Shown piece by piece: positions 10,400 through 18,593 of a stretch of DNA of 64,000 bases. Source of the stretch: an uncultured Bacteroides sp. (GTDB taxonomy: Bacteria > Bacteroidota > Bacteroidia > Bacteroidales > Bacteroidaceae); assembly GCF_963677685.1 (NCBI RefSeq), contig NZ_OY782186.1:806001-870000 (forward strand), read 5' to 3'. Position numbers and translations under genes: made by a program. The notes beneath the pieces are model-generated. The model did no database searches, was not told where the DNA came from, and saw nothing but the letters and a program-made list of their open reading frames with translations. Every line of letters starts with the position of its first letter. The stretch's first letter is position 1.

Positions 10400-10853
10400 T
10401 CCCATGAGATTTATTCCATCCATGAACCTGATGTTCGGAATCAGTAAAGGTCAGGAACACAAAAAAGACGAATTTGGTAGCAAAGTCTCCATTATACGCT
10501 CTTGCATAGGTGTCATTCTTGGTGCCGGTTCTTTCCGTAACGAATATGATGGCCAGACGATTCAGAAGAGGTTGAAACAGGTGCATCGGCTGCTGGGAAA
10601 AAGTATCAGGCGATTAGCAGGAGATAGAGGATGTCGTGACAGGAAAGAGATAAATGGGACACAAATACTGATTCCTGATGCACTTAAAAACAAAGATACC
10701 TACTATCAACGCAAGAAGAAATATAAGCTATTTTGCAAGCGTGCAGGAATAGGACCCACCATCGGACATCTCAAGAGTGATTATCGCTTAGGACGAAACT
10801 TTCAAAATCTGTTGGGTACATTTATTTTAGATTTGGCACTTCAAAGAAAATAA
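10400..10853 (+). pseudogene. Decayed IS5-type transposase fragment
   Basis: About 150 codons resemble the C-terminal half of an IS5-like DDE transposase: SKGQEHKKDEFGSKVSI, LAGDRGCRD and GHLKSDYRLGRN. The family sequence IHEPDVR just before it is in another frame (around 10420-10445), so there is a frameshift. The usual Glu of EPTIGHLK is Gly here (GIGPTIGHLK), and the end after RLGRNF has drifted out of family sequence. This is a dead remnant, adjoining the IS3 remnant. Confidence 0.8.
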
Positions 10854-11074
10854 CCATTCAGAAGAGAAAGAAAATCTTTTGTTTTGATCATTTTCAACAT
10901 GCTTCGGATATTTAGGTTAATTATTTTGATTGGATTGTTCTATATTATTAAATTTTTATATTTATATTGCGAAAGTTATTAGTAGTATTAAAATATTACT
11001 TCTTGCTCTATGAAGAAAATACTAAACTAGACTATTGAATAAATATTTTATTAACTGTTTTACTGTCTGTTAGT

Positions 11075-12592
11075 GTGTTTTTAGTATCATGTAGTGATCA
11101 GCAAGAGATGGAAGAATTAAATATGTCGAATCCATCAACTATATCTACAAGAGCCTTGTCCAGTGATGAACCATCAATAAGTAATCCGACTCTTCAAATA
11201 GATTGGGAGAATGTGAAAGTTATCAAATTAAATGGTTCTGGAAATATGGAGATTGATGCTCCATGGGTTTTTAAAGAAGGGAATAGCGTTAATATTCCTC
11301 TGAATTATTGTCAGGATATTAAAAAAGAAGATGGATGGACTATGCTGTCTCATACGATGATTAGACAGAATATGGACTATCCCAATTATATGCTATTCTA
11401 TAATAGATACACAGGTATTCTTAAAGGATTTTATTACAATCCGCAAAATATTAATAATCAGTCTTTTGTTTGGGCATTAGAAGCTAATAATCCGACTTCT
11501 ATATTTACTTCTAATACTTTGATTCAGAGGCCAATGAACTCTACGGAAGCTTATTTAACGTCATCTAATATTGTTAGAAATAGCCGTTTTGATTTTGGAC
11601 AATTAAGTCCTGGTTGGAATTGTTTCTCATTTGAATTATGCTATGGAACGTTAAATAATGCACCTATAGTTTCTGTTAAAGGCTTTAATGCTCAAAAATC
11701 GACTATTAAATTGTTTGGTACTTATGCAGGTGAAGTAATAATACCTATTACTGTTAAAGAGCCCTCAGGATTGAAATCATTGGTGTCTGGTATAGGTAAA
11801 ATTGTTGGTATAGGATCCGCTATAATACCACAATTAAGTACTGTGTCTACAGCTATTTCTGCTGCATCTGCCATATTGGGGCACACCTCATTGTATAAAT
11901 CAAAAACGAATCTTACAAATATTAGAGCAACTTCTAGTGGTAACATTACATTAACTGGTACATCTCTGACTTCATTATCAGGTGCTGCAACTGAACTTTA
12001 TGATATTGATCTTAAAAGGCTAAATAATAATAATGAACTAGGAGTATGGAATTTAAGTGCTACTCCCGAATTTACTTATCCAATGTACAAGGAAGTTTCA
12101 GCTTTTCTTGATGAAAATAGAAACATTGAATATTATTCTGGTTATATAGGTGTTAGCAAATCTAGATTAAAATCACTCATAGTTATTAATCCTAAATTGA
12201 AGGCTGAAATTGATAATGTTCAAATAGAAAATGCCGTATTTTTTACTAAATATCCATCTCGGTATTTAATCTCACATAATGGAGTTGACACTTATTACCC
12301 TACGCATTTGGATTATTACTTACAGCCGTCTAGACCCATTAAATATTCTAATTCATTGGCATATGTGTATGATACTTCTAAGGCTCTATTTGATACGGTT
12401 TTGGAAGATTTATTGCTAAATATAACCATTAAAATTACATATAAAAATGGCAATGTACTATTATCTAGTAGAGTTTATAAACCTCGATTTAAAAGTGTTG
12501 ATAATAAAAATGAAATTATCAACTCGATAAAAGCCTCTGGAAGAAATGCATACATGCTTAGATCTCTCTCTCCTTCAAATAAACCTATGTAA
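11075..12592 (+). CDS. Large lipoprotein of unknown function, 5' end apparently damaged
   Basis: About 505 residues can be read from a GTG at 11075. The frame is open further upstream to a stop at 11036-11038 and there encodes a hydrophobic stretch that, with FLVSC, looks like a lipoprotein signal peptide. No ATG, GTG or TTG opens that stretch; an ATG at 11010 is in another frame and stops after six codons. The body has DWENVKVIKL followed by beta-rich sequence, a Gly/Ala/Ser-rich hydrophobic segment near residues 235-275 (SLVSGIGKIVGIGSAI), then LGVWNLSATPEF and more beta sequence. It is a paralogue of the next gene, with the same layout. Family and function are not recognised. It may be a pseudogene through loss of its start. 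Confidence 0.6.
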   Translation: MFLVSCSDQQEMEELNMSNPSTISTRALSSDEPSISNPTLQIDWENVKVIKLNGSGNMEIDAPWVFKEGNSVNIPLNYCQDIKKEDGWTMLSHTMIRQNMDYPNYMLFYNRYTGILKGFYYNPQNINNQSFVWALEANNPTSIFTSNTLIQRPMNSTEAYLTSSNIVRNSRFDFGQLSPGWNCFSFELCYGTLNNAPIVSVKGFNAQKSTIKLFGTYAGEVIIPITVKEPSGLKSLVSGIGKIVGIGSAIIPQLSTVSTAISAASAILGHTSLYKSKTNLTNIRATSSGNITLTGTSLTSLSGAATELYDIDLKRLNNNNELGVWNLSATPEFTYPMYKEVSAFLDENRNIEYYSGYIGVSKSRLKSLIVINPKLKAEIDNVQIENAVFFTKYPSRYLISHNGVDTYYPTHLDYYLQPSRPIKYSNSLAYVYDTSKALFDTVLEDLLLNITIKITYKNGNVLLSSRVYKPRFKSVDNKNEIINSIKASGRNAYMLRSLSPSNKPM

Positions 12593-12674
12593 ATACTATT
12601 TGATGTGTTTTTTTGTAGAGATTTGTCTCAATGTTAATTGTCTGTAAATATATATTGCAATTTATTATTTTATT

Positions 12675-14411
12675 ATGAAAAAAAAACAGTTTGTTTTTTA
12701 TTTAGCGCTCCCATGCACATTGATTCTATCTAATTACATTTTATCTGGCTGTAGCGATGATTTAAACTCCAGTATTGTAAGTGCAAATACTAATGCTGGA
12801 ATTACAACAAGAAATACGTACAGTAATGATTTCGATTGGGAAAATAGCACAGTAGTAACTATGCCCAACGGTAATGGAGCTGACATTAAAGTTGACCTTC
12901 CATGGCAGCTTGGTGCAAGTAATAGTGGAATTCCTTCTGATTGGATTGATGAGAATATAGAAGATGAGTATTCTAAAAGGATGTACACTAGAAAAAACTA
13001 TTGGGAATTAGTTTACAGTAATGTTTATCAAGATCTTCCTTATAAATATATTGTTTTATATAATAAAATGACCGGTTATTTGAGGTGTTTTTATTGTACC
13101 TTGAGTGCACCTGCAACTGCAGGAACCACTAATTCAGTATGGGGAATAGGAGCTAACACTTCAACTTCACTTTTCAATTTTACTACTTCCATTGCTGAAG
13201 ATGCAAGCAGAGTAAAATATAGGCCTGTATATATTGGTACTCCAGTAAGTACTATTTCAAATTCAAAATATAGTTCAGTTGGCTATACTAATAGTGTATG
13301 GTATGGTCTTGAAGTGGAATGTGCATATGATCCTAAAACGGTTGTAGGTGAAGGAGCAAACTTATATCTGATGGGGAGAGCAATTGATAAAATTACTTAT
13401 AATGGGATGGGAACATCAACAGGTAATATAGAAGGATCAATAACAAGTACCTCTCGCAATGGAGCAGCTCTAAGTCTTAATTTTAGTGATATGTTTAATA
13501 CTAATAATTCAATAGTTACAAACCAAAATTCAGTAGTTGGGGCTGTTGGAGATCAAATTGCAAATGGCGTGGCAAAAAAGGAACCTTTTTATACCTCATT
13601 ATGGGGCAATATAAAGTCTAATGCTTCAAAATGGATTACATCTGGATTGGAGTCTGGAGTTAAACAAGGCTTGAGTGCTATTGTTTCAGGCGGAGGATCG
13701 CTTATTGCTAATTCTTTAGGTAATTTATTTGGCTCTATATCAGGAGGAAGAAGCAATGTTAGCAAAGTAGATTTAAAAATGACGTTAAATTCTAAGTATA
13801 GATTTGATGCAGAGAAGATTCTTCCAGGATGGAATGATAAGACTCTTCCTATTCCCGGAACAAAGTTAGAGACGAAAGATAATAAGCCTCTGTATAATGA
13901 GGTATTAGGGGTTTGGAATATTAAAAGTGTTCCTCAAATTAATTTAGATTTAATATATGTGCAACAAACTACCAAAGATGGCGTCATCATACCCCATGAT
14001 GATGAGAATTTTACATACGCAGAATATCAGAGTGTTCCAAATCAATCTTTAATAGCTCTAAATCCAGTTGTTGGTCGTGACTTTTATATAACTAATTTTA
14101 GTTGTAGAGTTGCGAAGCCTTTAAAAGATGTAGAAAATTTTGCTGAACCTGCTTTATTGAATGCTGAACCGTATTATATAGGCAATGATCTAACACAAAA
14201 GAGTAGCTTAAGTTTACGTAGTTATTCGTTTCATTATGCAGGCTCTAAGAAAGGACTTGTAGAAATAAAATTTAACCTTGTAAATAGAACCGACAATAAT
14301 ATTGTATTCTTTTATAAAAAATATTTCAGAGCAGATGTTAATCTAAAAAGTGAGAAGACGGTATACAAAATAAAAGGGGAGTTAGATCCAAGTGTACCAT
14401 ATCCTGACTAA
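12675..14411 (+). CDS. Large lipoprotein of unknown function, paralogue of the preceding gene
   Basis: A 578-residue protein with an intact lipoprotein signal peptide (ILSGC, Cys26). It shares with its neighbour the opening DWENSTVVTM, a tract with LYNKMTGYLRCFY, a central Gly/Ser/Ala-rich low-charge segment (about residues 330-360, LSAIVSGGGSLIANSLGNL) and LGVWNIKSVPQI before a beta-rich C-terminal part. It has no enzyme motif. The layout of a lipid anchor, beta-rich body and one amphiphilic glycine-rich segment could suit a membrane-active or surface-binding protein, but that is inference. A hairpin follows at 14455. Confidence 0.8.
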   Translation: MKKKQFVFYLALPCTLILSNYILSGCSDDLNSSIVSANTNAGITTRNTYSNDFDWENSTVVTMPNGNGADIKVDLPWQLGASNSGIPSDWIDENIEDEYSKRMYTRKNYWELVYSNVYQDLPYKYIVLYNKMTGYLRCFYCTLSAPATAGTTNSVWGIGANTSTSLFNFTTSIAEDASRVKYRPVYIGTPVSTISNSKYSSVGYTNSVWYGLEVECAYDPKTVVGEGANLYLMGRAIDKITYNGMGTSTGNIEGSITSTSRNGAALSLNFSDMFNTNNSIVTNQNSVVGAVGDQIANGVAKKEPFYTSLWGNIKSNASKWITSGLESGVKQGLSAIVSGGGSLIANSLGNLFGSISGGRSNVSKVDLKMTLNSKYRFDAEKILPGWNDKTLPIPGTKLETKDNKPLYNEVLGVWNIKSVPQINLDLIYVQQTTKDGVIIPHDDENFTYAEYQSVPNQSLIALNPVVGRDFYITNFSCRVAKPLKDVENFAEPALLNAEPYYIGNDLTQKSSLSLRSYSFHYAGSKKGLVEIKFNLVNRTDNNIVFFYKKYFRADVNLKSEKTVYKIKGELDPSVPYPD

Positions 14412-14454
14412 TTAAGCATCTTAAAATTTGAATAAAGCTATATTATTTATACCT

Positions 14455-14515
14455 ACCCATTGGCGGAATTAGATTAGTGCATATTTAATCTGTTCAATGG
14501 GTTTGTTGTTAATCT
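14455..14515 (+). terminator. Probable terminator after the paired lipoproteins
   Basis: ACCCATTG at 14455-14462 pairs with CAATGGGT at 14495-14502, with an inner AGATTA/TAATCT stem, followed by a T-rich run. It lies 44 bases after the stop codon at 14411. Confidence 0.55.
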
Positions 14516-14944
14516 TGTTTGTTTATGTATTGAAGGATTGTAACTGCATTGATTCTCCCTGTAATTCCAGTAAACAATTCTTTTGTCTGTTTTTGCGTAA
14601 TTTCCAACTTGATATTAGCTTTTTCTTCATCTACTAAATTAGTAGAAAACATCTTGCATATATCAAGAAATTTAGTGAGTATTACATCTAAGTTGTGCAT
14701 AATGGAACTGTATATTAACAGTTTACTCACCATTTAAATACTAAAAATAAATAATATGCAAACTTTTTTTATAACATATTTTACTAAAATAATTCTGTCA
14801 ACGGGTACTGTTTGTTTTTGTTAGATATTTATAGACTTAAGCCTTACTAATTGGGAGTAGGATTATATGTTGATCATTCTTTCAAAAGGCTAGGATATAT
14901 AAAATAAAAATATTTATTTTGTTTATGATTCTAAATTATTAAAA
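14516..14944. other. Intergenic stretch without a convincing gene
   Basis: Very AT-rich. A 74-codon frame on the minus strand (14733-14509) could encode a small charged helical protein (LVDEEKANIKLEITQKQTKEL), but there is no clear ribosome binding site, promoter or recognised family, so it is left as a possibility only. No RNA gene is seen. Confidence 0.4.
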
Positions 14945-15886
14945 ATGGAGACACTAATGAGACGGTATTTTTTTATTCTATTGTTTATCTGTATTGCGGG
15001 AGGTATCCATGCACAACGAGAAGTAATAGAGGTAGAACCAGCTACTACTGTTTCGCATTCTGAAACGAGTAAAGCTTTGAAACGTAAAGTGGCTATTGGG
15101 CGTTTTTCTAATGAAACGCAATATGCTAAGGGATTATTTTATGATAAAGAGAATGATCCTATGGGCAAACAAGCTTTGGATATTCTTTCTTCTAAACTTG
15201 CTGCTTCGGGAAAATTTATTCTGCTTGAACGAAATGACATGGATAAATTGTTGGCTGAGGCGGCTTCTTCAGGCAATGGATTCCAAAAAATTGGTGCGGA
15301 TTATATGATTATTGGATCTATTACTCAGTTTGGACGGAAAAATATAGGCAATGTGAAACTATTCTCAACTACTAAAACTCAGATGGTTGAAGCTGCGGTG
15401 AGCATTCGTCTAGTTGATGTTTCTACTGGACTTATCATTTATTCTGATGAAGCAAAGGGAGAGGCGGAAATGAAAACAAAAACAACTATGGGAGTTGGTG
15501 GAAGAGCTGACTTTGATGCAACTCTTAGCGATAAGGCTATATCTGCAGCTATTTCTCAATTAGTTGAAAATATTATAAATAAATGTACTAATAAACCTTG
15601 GAAGGCTTATTTCCTTTCTTATGATTCAGATGCTATTATTGTTTCTGGTGGTGCTAGTCAAGGAATTTCTGTAGGTGACACTTTTATTGTGATGTCCAAA
15701 GGAAAGAATGTGAAGAATCCTCAGACAGGTATTAATATAGAATTGCCGGGTAAGGCTGTTGGAAAAGTAAAAGTAACAGCTGTGGGTGGGGATACACCAG
15801 AAGCGGAGTATTCTATTGTAACTTTCATTGAAGGTGCTATTGATGCGACACAATTGCAAAATTATTTTATAGAGGAGATTAAATAA
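14945..15886 (+). CDS. CsgG/HfaB-family secreted protein
   Basis: A 313-residue protein (309 if it starts at the second ATG, 14957) with a signal peptide ending near HAQ. No lipobox Cys is present, unlike E. coli CsgG. The CsgG core is recognisable: KRKVAIGRFSNE, a GKQALDILSSKLAASGKFILLER block, GADYMIIGSITQFG, and VSIRLVDVSTGLIIYSDEAKGEA. A C-terminal beta domain (about 215-300, GISVGDTFIVMSKG) is added. In curli systems CsgG forms the outer-membrane export pore; no curli subunit genes lie nearby. It overlaps the next gene by one base (TAATG), the first of three coupled lipoprotein genes, which points to one complex. Confidence 0.85.
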   Translation: METLMRRYFFILLFICIAGGIHAQREVIEVEPATTVSHSETSKALKRKVAIGRFSNETQYAKGLFYDKENDPMGKQALDILSSKLAASGKFILLERNDMDKLLAEAASSGNGFQKIGADYMIIGSITQFGRKNIGNVKLFSTTKTQMVEAAVSIRLVDVSTGLIIYSDEAKGEAEMKTKTTMGVGGRADFDATLSDKAISAAISQLVENIINKCTNKPWKAYFLSYDSDAIIVSGGASQGISVGDTFIVMSKGKNVKNPQTGINIELPGKAVGKVKVTAVGGDTPEAEYSIVTFIEGAIDATQLQNYFIEEIK

Positions 15887-16224
15887 TGAAAATGAAAATA
15901 ATTTTAGGCTTTCTTGTAAGTCTTTGCCTGACGTTTTCGGGCTGTAAAGTTGGTAATGTGGCTTCTAGTCAAGGGCTATCCGATCAAGCTTATTTGTATT
16001 TTGTTTCTACCCAAAAATATAAAGAACCCGTGATGGTAACTATTGACTCTTCCACTTCTTTTGAAGCTCAAGTGGGAAAGGAAAAGAAATTTAAGATTAA
16101 AGGAAGCGCATATGCGGTTGCTACAGGCAAGCGACATGTAGTAGTGAAGCAAAACAACAGAATTCTTTTCGAACGCGATTTATTTTTGTCTACTCAAGAA
16201 ACTAAAAGAGTGGTATTGCCATGA
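15886..16224 (+). CDS. Small lipoprotein of the CsgG operon
   Basis: A 112-residue lipoprotein (FSGC, Cys20) with a beta-rich mature part (GSAYAVATGKRHVVVKQNNRILFERDL) and no motif that names a function. It is the second gene of a tightly coupled set: its ATG overlaps the stop of the csgG-like gene and its own stop overlaps the start of the next. In related loci from other bacteria a small lipoprotein takes this place. It probably acts with the CsgG-like protein in the periplasm or outer membrane. Confidence 0.75.
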   Translation: MKMKIILGFLVSLCLTFSGCKVGNVASSQGLSDQAYLYFVSTQKYKEPVMVTIDSSTSFEAQVGKEKKFKIKGSAYAVATGKRHVVVKQNNRILFERDLFLSTQETKRVVLP

Positions 16225-16565
16225 GAAAGTTTATTCTATTATTTTTTTTATGTGTTGCCTTTGTTTCATGTACTACTACTTCGAGTCTATATGGTTGGGA
16301 TAACTATGTAGATACTTCATATAAGTATTATAAAAAGCAAACCCCTAAGGCAAAAGAAGCTTTAATGAAAACATATGAGGCTATGATAAATCACCCAAGG
16401 GGGGCTCGTAAGACTGTTCCCCCTGGTATTTGTGCTGAATATGGGTATTTCTTGCTCCAAAATGGTAAGAAAGACCAAGGATTGGCTATGCTTCAAAAAG
16501 AAAAAGAATTTTATCCCGAATCAGCGGTTTTTATGGATCGCCTTATTAAGCAATTCTCAAAATGA
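16221..16565 (+). CDS. DUF4810 lipoprotein
   Basis: A 114-residue lipoprotein (FVSC, Cys17). The mature part starts with SLYGWDNYVDTSYKYYKK and has a short helical TPR-like stretch (GICAEYGYFLLQNGKKDQGLAMLQKE), which fits DUF4810. It overlaps both neighbours by four bases (ATGA), so translation is coupled. DUF4810 proteins are known as partners of CsgG-like and DUF799 proteins in a conserved but poorly understood cluster. Confidence 0.82.
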   Translation: MRKFILLFFLCVAFVSCTTTSSLYGWDNYVDTSYKYYKKQTPKAKEALMKTYEAMINHPRGARKTVPPGICAEYGYFLLQNGKKDQGLAMLQKEKEFYPESAVFMDRLIKQFSK

Positions 16566-17254
16566 AAAAATATATATACTTTGTGCTCGTAGCAATGCTT
16601 TTTGTTTCTTGCGCTACTTCTATGTCAACAGGACTTACCCGGGAGAAGAATTACCCTAAAATGTATACAGATAAGCCGCTTACTATCTTGGTGATGCCTC
16701 CTATTAATAAAACTGTCAATGTAGAAGCTAAAGAGTATTTTTACACTTCAATGATGATACCTCTTTGTGAGAAAGGTTATTATGTGATTTCTCCATTCTT
16801 AGCGATGGATTTATTGAAAAGTGAAAGCGCTTATGACAGCGAACTTTTTATGAATGCCAATTTGAGTTCTTTTAATAAAGTTTTTGGTGCTGACGTTGCT
16901 CTGTTTACAGTAATTAATACGTGGAGTAAATCAACTTTGGGCAATGTTATCACGGTGGATATTGAATATATTTTAAAATCAACTACTAGTAATGAAATTC
17001 TGTTTAATCGTAAGGGGAAACTTTCTGTAGATACGGGTGTAAATTCTGGAGGTAACGGAGGTCTTTTAGGAGTTTTGGTTGATATGGCTGCTTCCGCTAT
17101 TAACACAGCTTTGACTGACAAAGTTATAGCTGCTCGCCGTTGTAATAATTATGTGCTTCATGATTTACCAGATGGGCGATATGCACCCATGTTTGATAAA
17201 GATCAAAATGTATCAGCAGGAGGGATAGAGTTTTCTGGCACTGTTGCTCAATAG
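16562..17254 (+). CDS. DUF799 / GNA1162-family lipoprotein
   Basis: A 230-residue lipoprotein (FVSC, Cys17). After PLTILVMPPINKT it follows the DUF799 pattern: EYFYTSMMIPLCEKGYYVI, FGADVALFTVINTWSK, a beta-rich segment, and a glycine-rich stretch (NSGGNGGLLGVLVDMAASAI). Neisserial GNA1162 is a surface-associated homologue with a fold related to periplasmic components. It is the last gene of the CsgG operon. The set of four may build an envelope export or anchoring structure; the cargo is unknown. Confidence 0.83.
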   Translation: MKKYIYFVLVAMLFVSCATSMSTGLTREKNYPKMYTDKPLTILVMPPINKTVNVEAKEYFYTSMMIPLCEKGYYVISPFLAMDLLKSESAYDSELFMNANLSSFNKVFGADVALFTVINTWSKSTLGNVITVDIEYILKSTTSNEILFNRKGKLSVDTGVNSGGNGGLLGVLVDMAASAINTALTDKVIAARRCNNYVLHDLPDGRYAPMFDKDQNVSAGGIEFSGTVAQ

Positions 17255-17298
17255 TCTGTATATTTCTTTTTAGAGTGGTAATAATGAAAACAAATAAC

Positions 17299-17306
17299 TA
17301 TATTTG
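17299..17306 (+). promoter_or_regulatory. -7 element of hflX promoter
   Basis: TATATTTG matches the Bacteroides -7 consensus 24 bases before the hflX ATG. No clear TTTG is seen at the -33 position. Confidence 0.45.
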
Positions 17307-17330
17307 CCACTTTAATAAGTAATAGTAAGC

Positions 17331-18572
17331 ATGAAAGAATTTGTAATATCCGAAGCGCAGGCCGAAACAGCTGTACTTGTGGCTCTTATCACTAAAACGC
17401 AAGACGAAAGAAAGACGAATGAATACCTTGATGAATTGGCTTTTTTAGCTGAAACAGCTGGGGCAGATATCGTTGGAAAATTTACTCAGCGTTTAGATAT
17501 GGCGAATTCAGTGACATATGTGGGTAAAGGTAAATTGCAAGAAATAAAAAACTATGTCGCTGAGAATGAAATAGGAATGGTTATTTTTGACGATGAGCTT
17601 TCGGCTAAGCAATTACGAAATATTGAAGCTGAACTTCAAGTGAAAATTTTAGATCGTACTTCTTTGATACTTGATATTTTTGCTATGCGCGCACAGACTG
17701 CGAATGCTAAAACACAAGTAGAGTTAGCTCAGTATAAATATATGTTGCCTCGATTAACACGTTTGTGGACTCACTTAGAGCGACAAAGTGGTGGATCTGG
17801 AGGTGGTAAAGGAGGGTCAGTGGGACTTCGTGGACCAGGTGAAACTCAGCTTGAAATGGATAGGCGTATTATTCTAAACCGTATGTCTCTTTTAAAGGCG
17901 CAATTACTTGAAATTGATAAGCAAAAAGCCACTCAAAGAAAGAATCGCGGTCGAATGATTCGCGTGGCTCTTGTTGGTTATACTAACGTAGGTAAATCTA
18001 CATTAATGAATCTTTTAGCAAAGAGTGAAGTCTTTGCAGAAAATAAACTTTTTGCCACTCTGGATACTACTGTAAGGAAAGTTATTATTGAAAATTTGCC
18101 TTTCCTATTATCTGATACTGTAGGTTTTATTCGCAAATTACCGACTGATCTTGTAGAATCTTTTAAGTCGACATTGGATGAGGTACGTGAAGCTGATTTA
18201 TTGTTGCATGTTGTTGATATTTCTCATCCTGCTTTTGAAGAACAAATAGAAGTTGTGAATAAAACTTTGGCCGAAATTGATGGTGGAGGTAAACCTTGTA
18301 TCTTGATTTTTAATAAAGTGGACGCATATACTTATATAGAAAAAGCTTCTGACGACCTTACCCCCCGAACAAAAGAAAACTTAACACTCGAAGAATTGAT
18401 GAAGACGTGGATGGCAAAGATGGAAGACAATTGCTTGTTTATCTCTGCTCGCGAAAAGATCAATATAGAGGAATTTAAGAGTGTGGTTTATGAAAAAGTA
18501 AAAGCTCTGCATGTACAACGTTTTCCTTATAATGATTTTCTTTATCAAAATTACGATAACGGAGAAGAATAA
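17331..18572 (+). CDS. hflX: GTPase HflX
   Basis: A 413-residue ribosome-associated GTPase that splits or rescues stalled ribosomes. The HflX N-terminal domain (about 25-130) is followed by the glycine-rich linker GGSGGGKGGSVGLRGPGETQ, a helical region and a G domain with G1 GYTNVGKS (216-223), G3 DTVG (262-265) and G4 NKVD (328-331). The length is normal for the family. The gene lies just before a DUF4954 gene and probably shares its transcript. There is nothing unusual in it. Confidence 0.96.
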   Translation: MKEFVISEAQAETAVLVALITKTQDERKTNEYLDELAFLAETAGADIVGKFTQRLDMANSVTYVGKGKLQEIKNYVAENEIGMVIFDDELSAKQLRNIEAELQVKILDRTSLILDIFAMRAQTANAKTQVELAQYKYMLPRLTRLWTHLERQSGGSGGGKGGSVGLRGPGETQLEMDRRIILNRMSLLKAQLLEIDKQKATQRKNRGRMIRVALVGYTNVGKSTLMNLLAKSEVFAENKLFATLDTTVRKVIIENLPFLLSDTVGFIRKLPTDLVESFKSTLDEVREADLLLHVVDISHPAFEEQIEVVNKTLAEIDGGGKPCILIFNKVDAYTYIEKASDDLTPRTKENLTLEELMKTWMAKMEDNCLFISAREKINIEEFKSVVYEKVKALHVQRFPYNDFLYQNYDNGEE

Positions 18573-18593
18573 TTGATAGATAAAGAAAATAAA

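Noticed and set aside
14509..14733. A 74-codon minus-strand gene
   Set aside because: It has no family, clear ribosome binding site or promoter; its AT-rich surroundings give such frames by chance.
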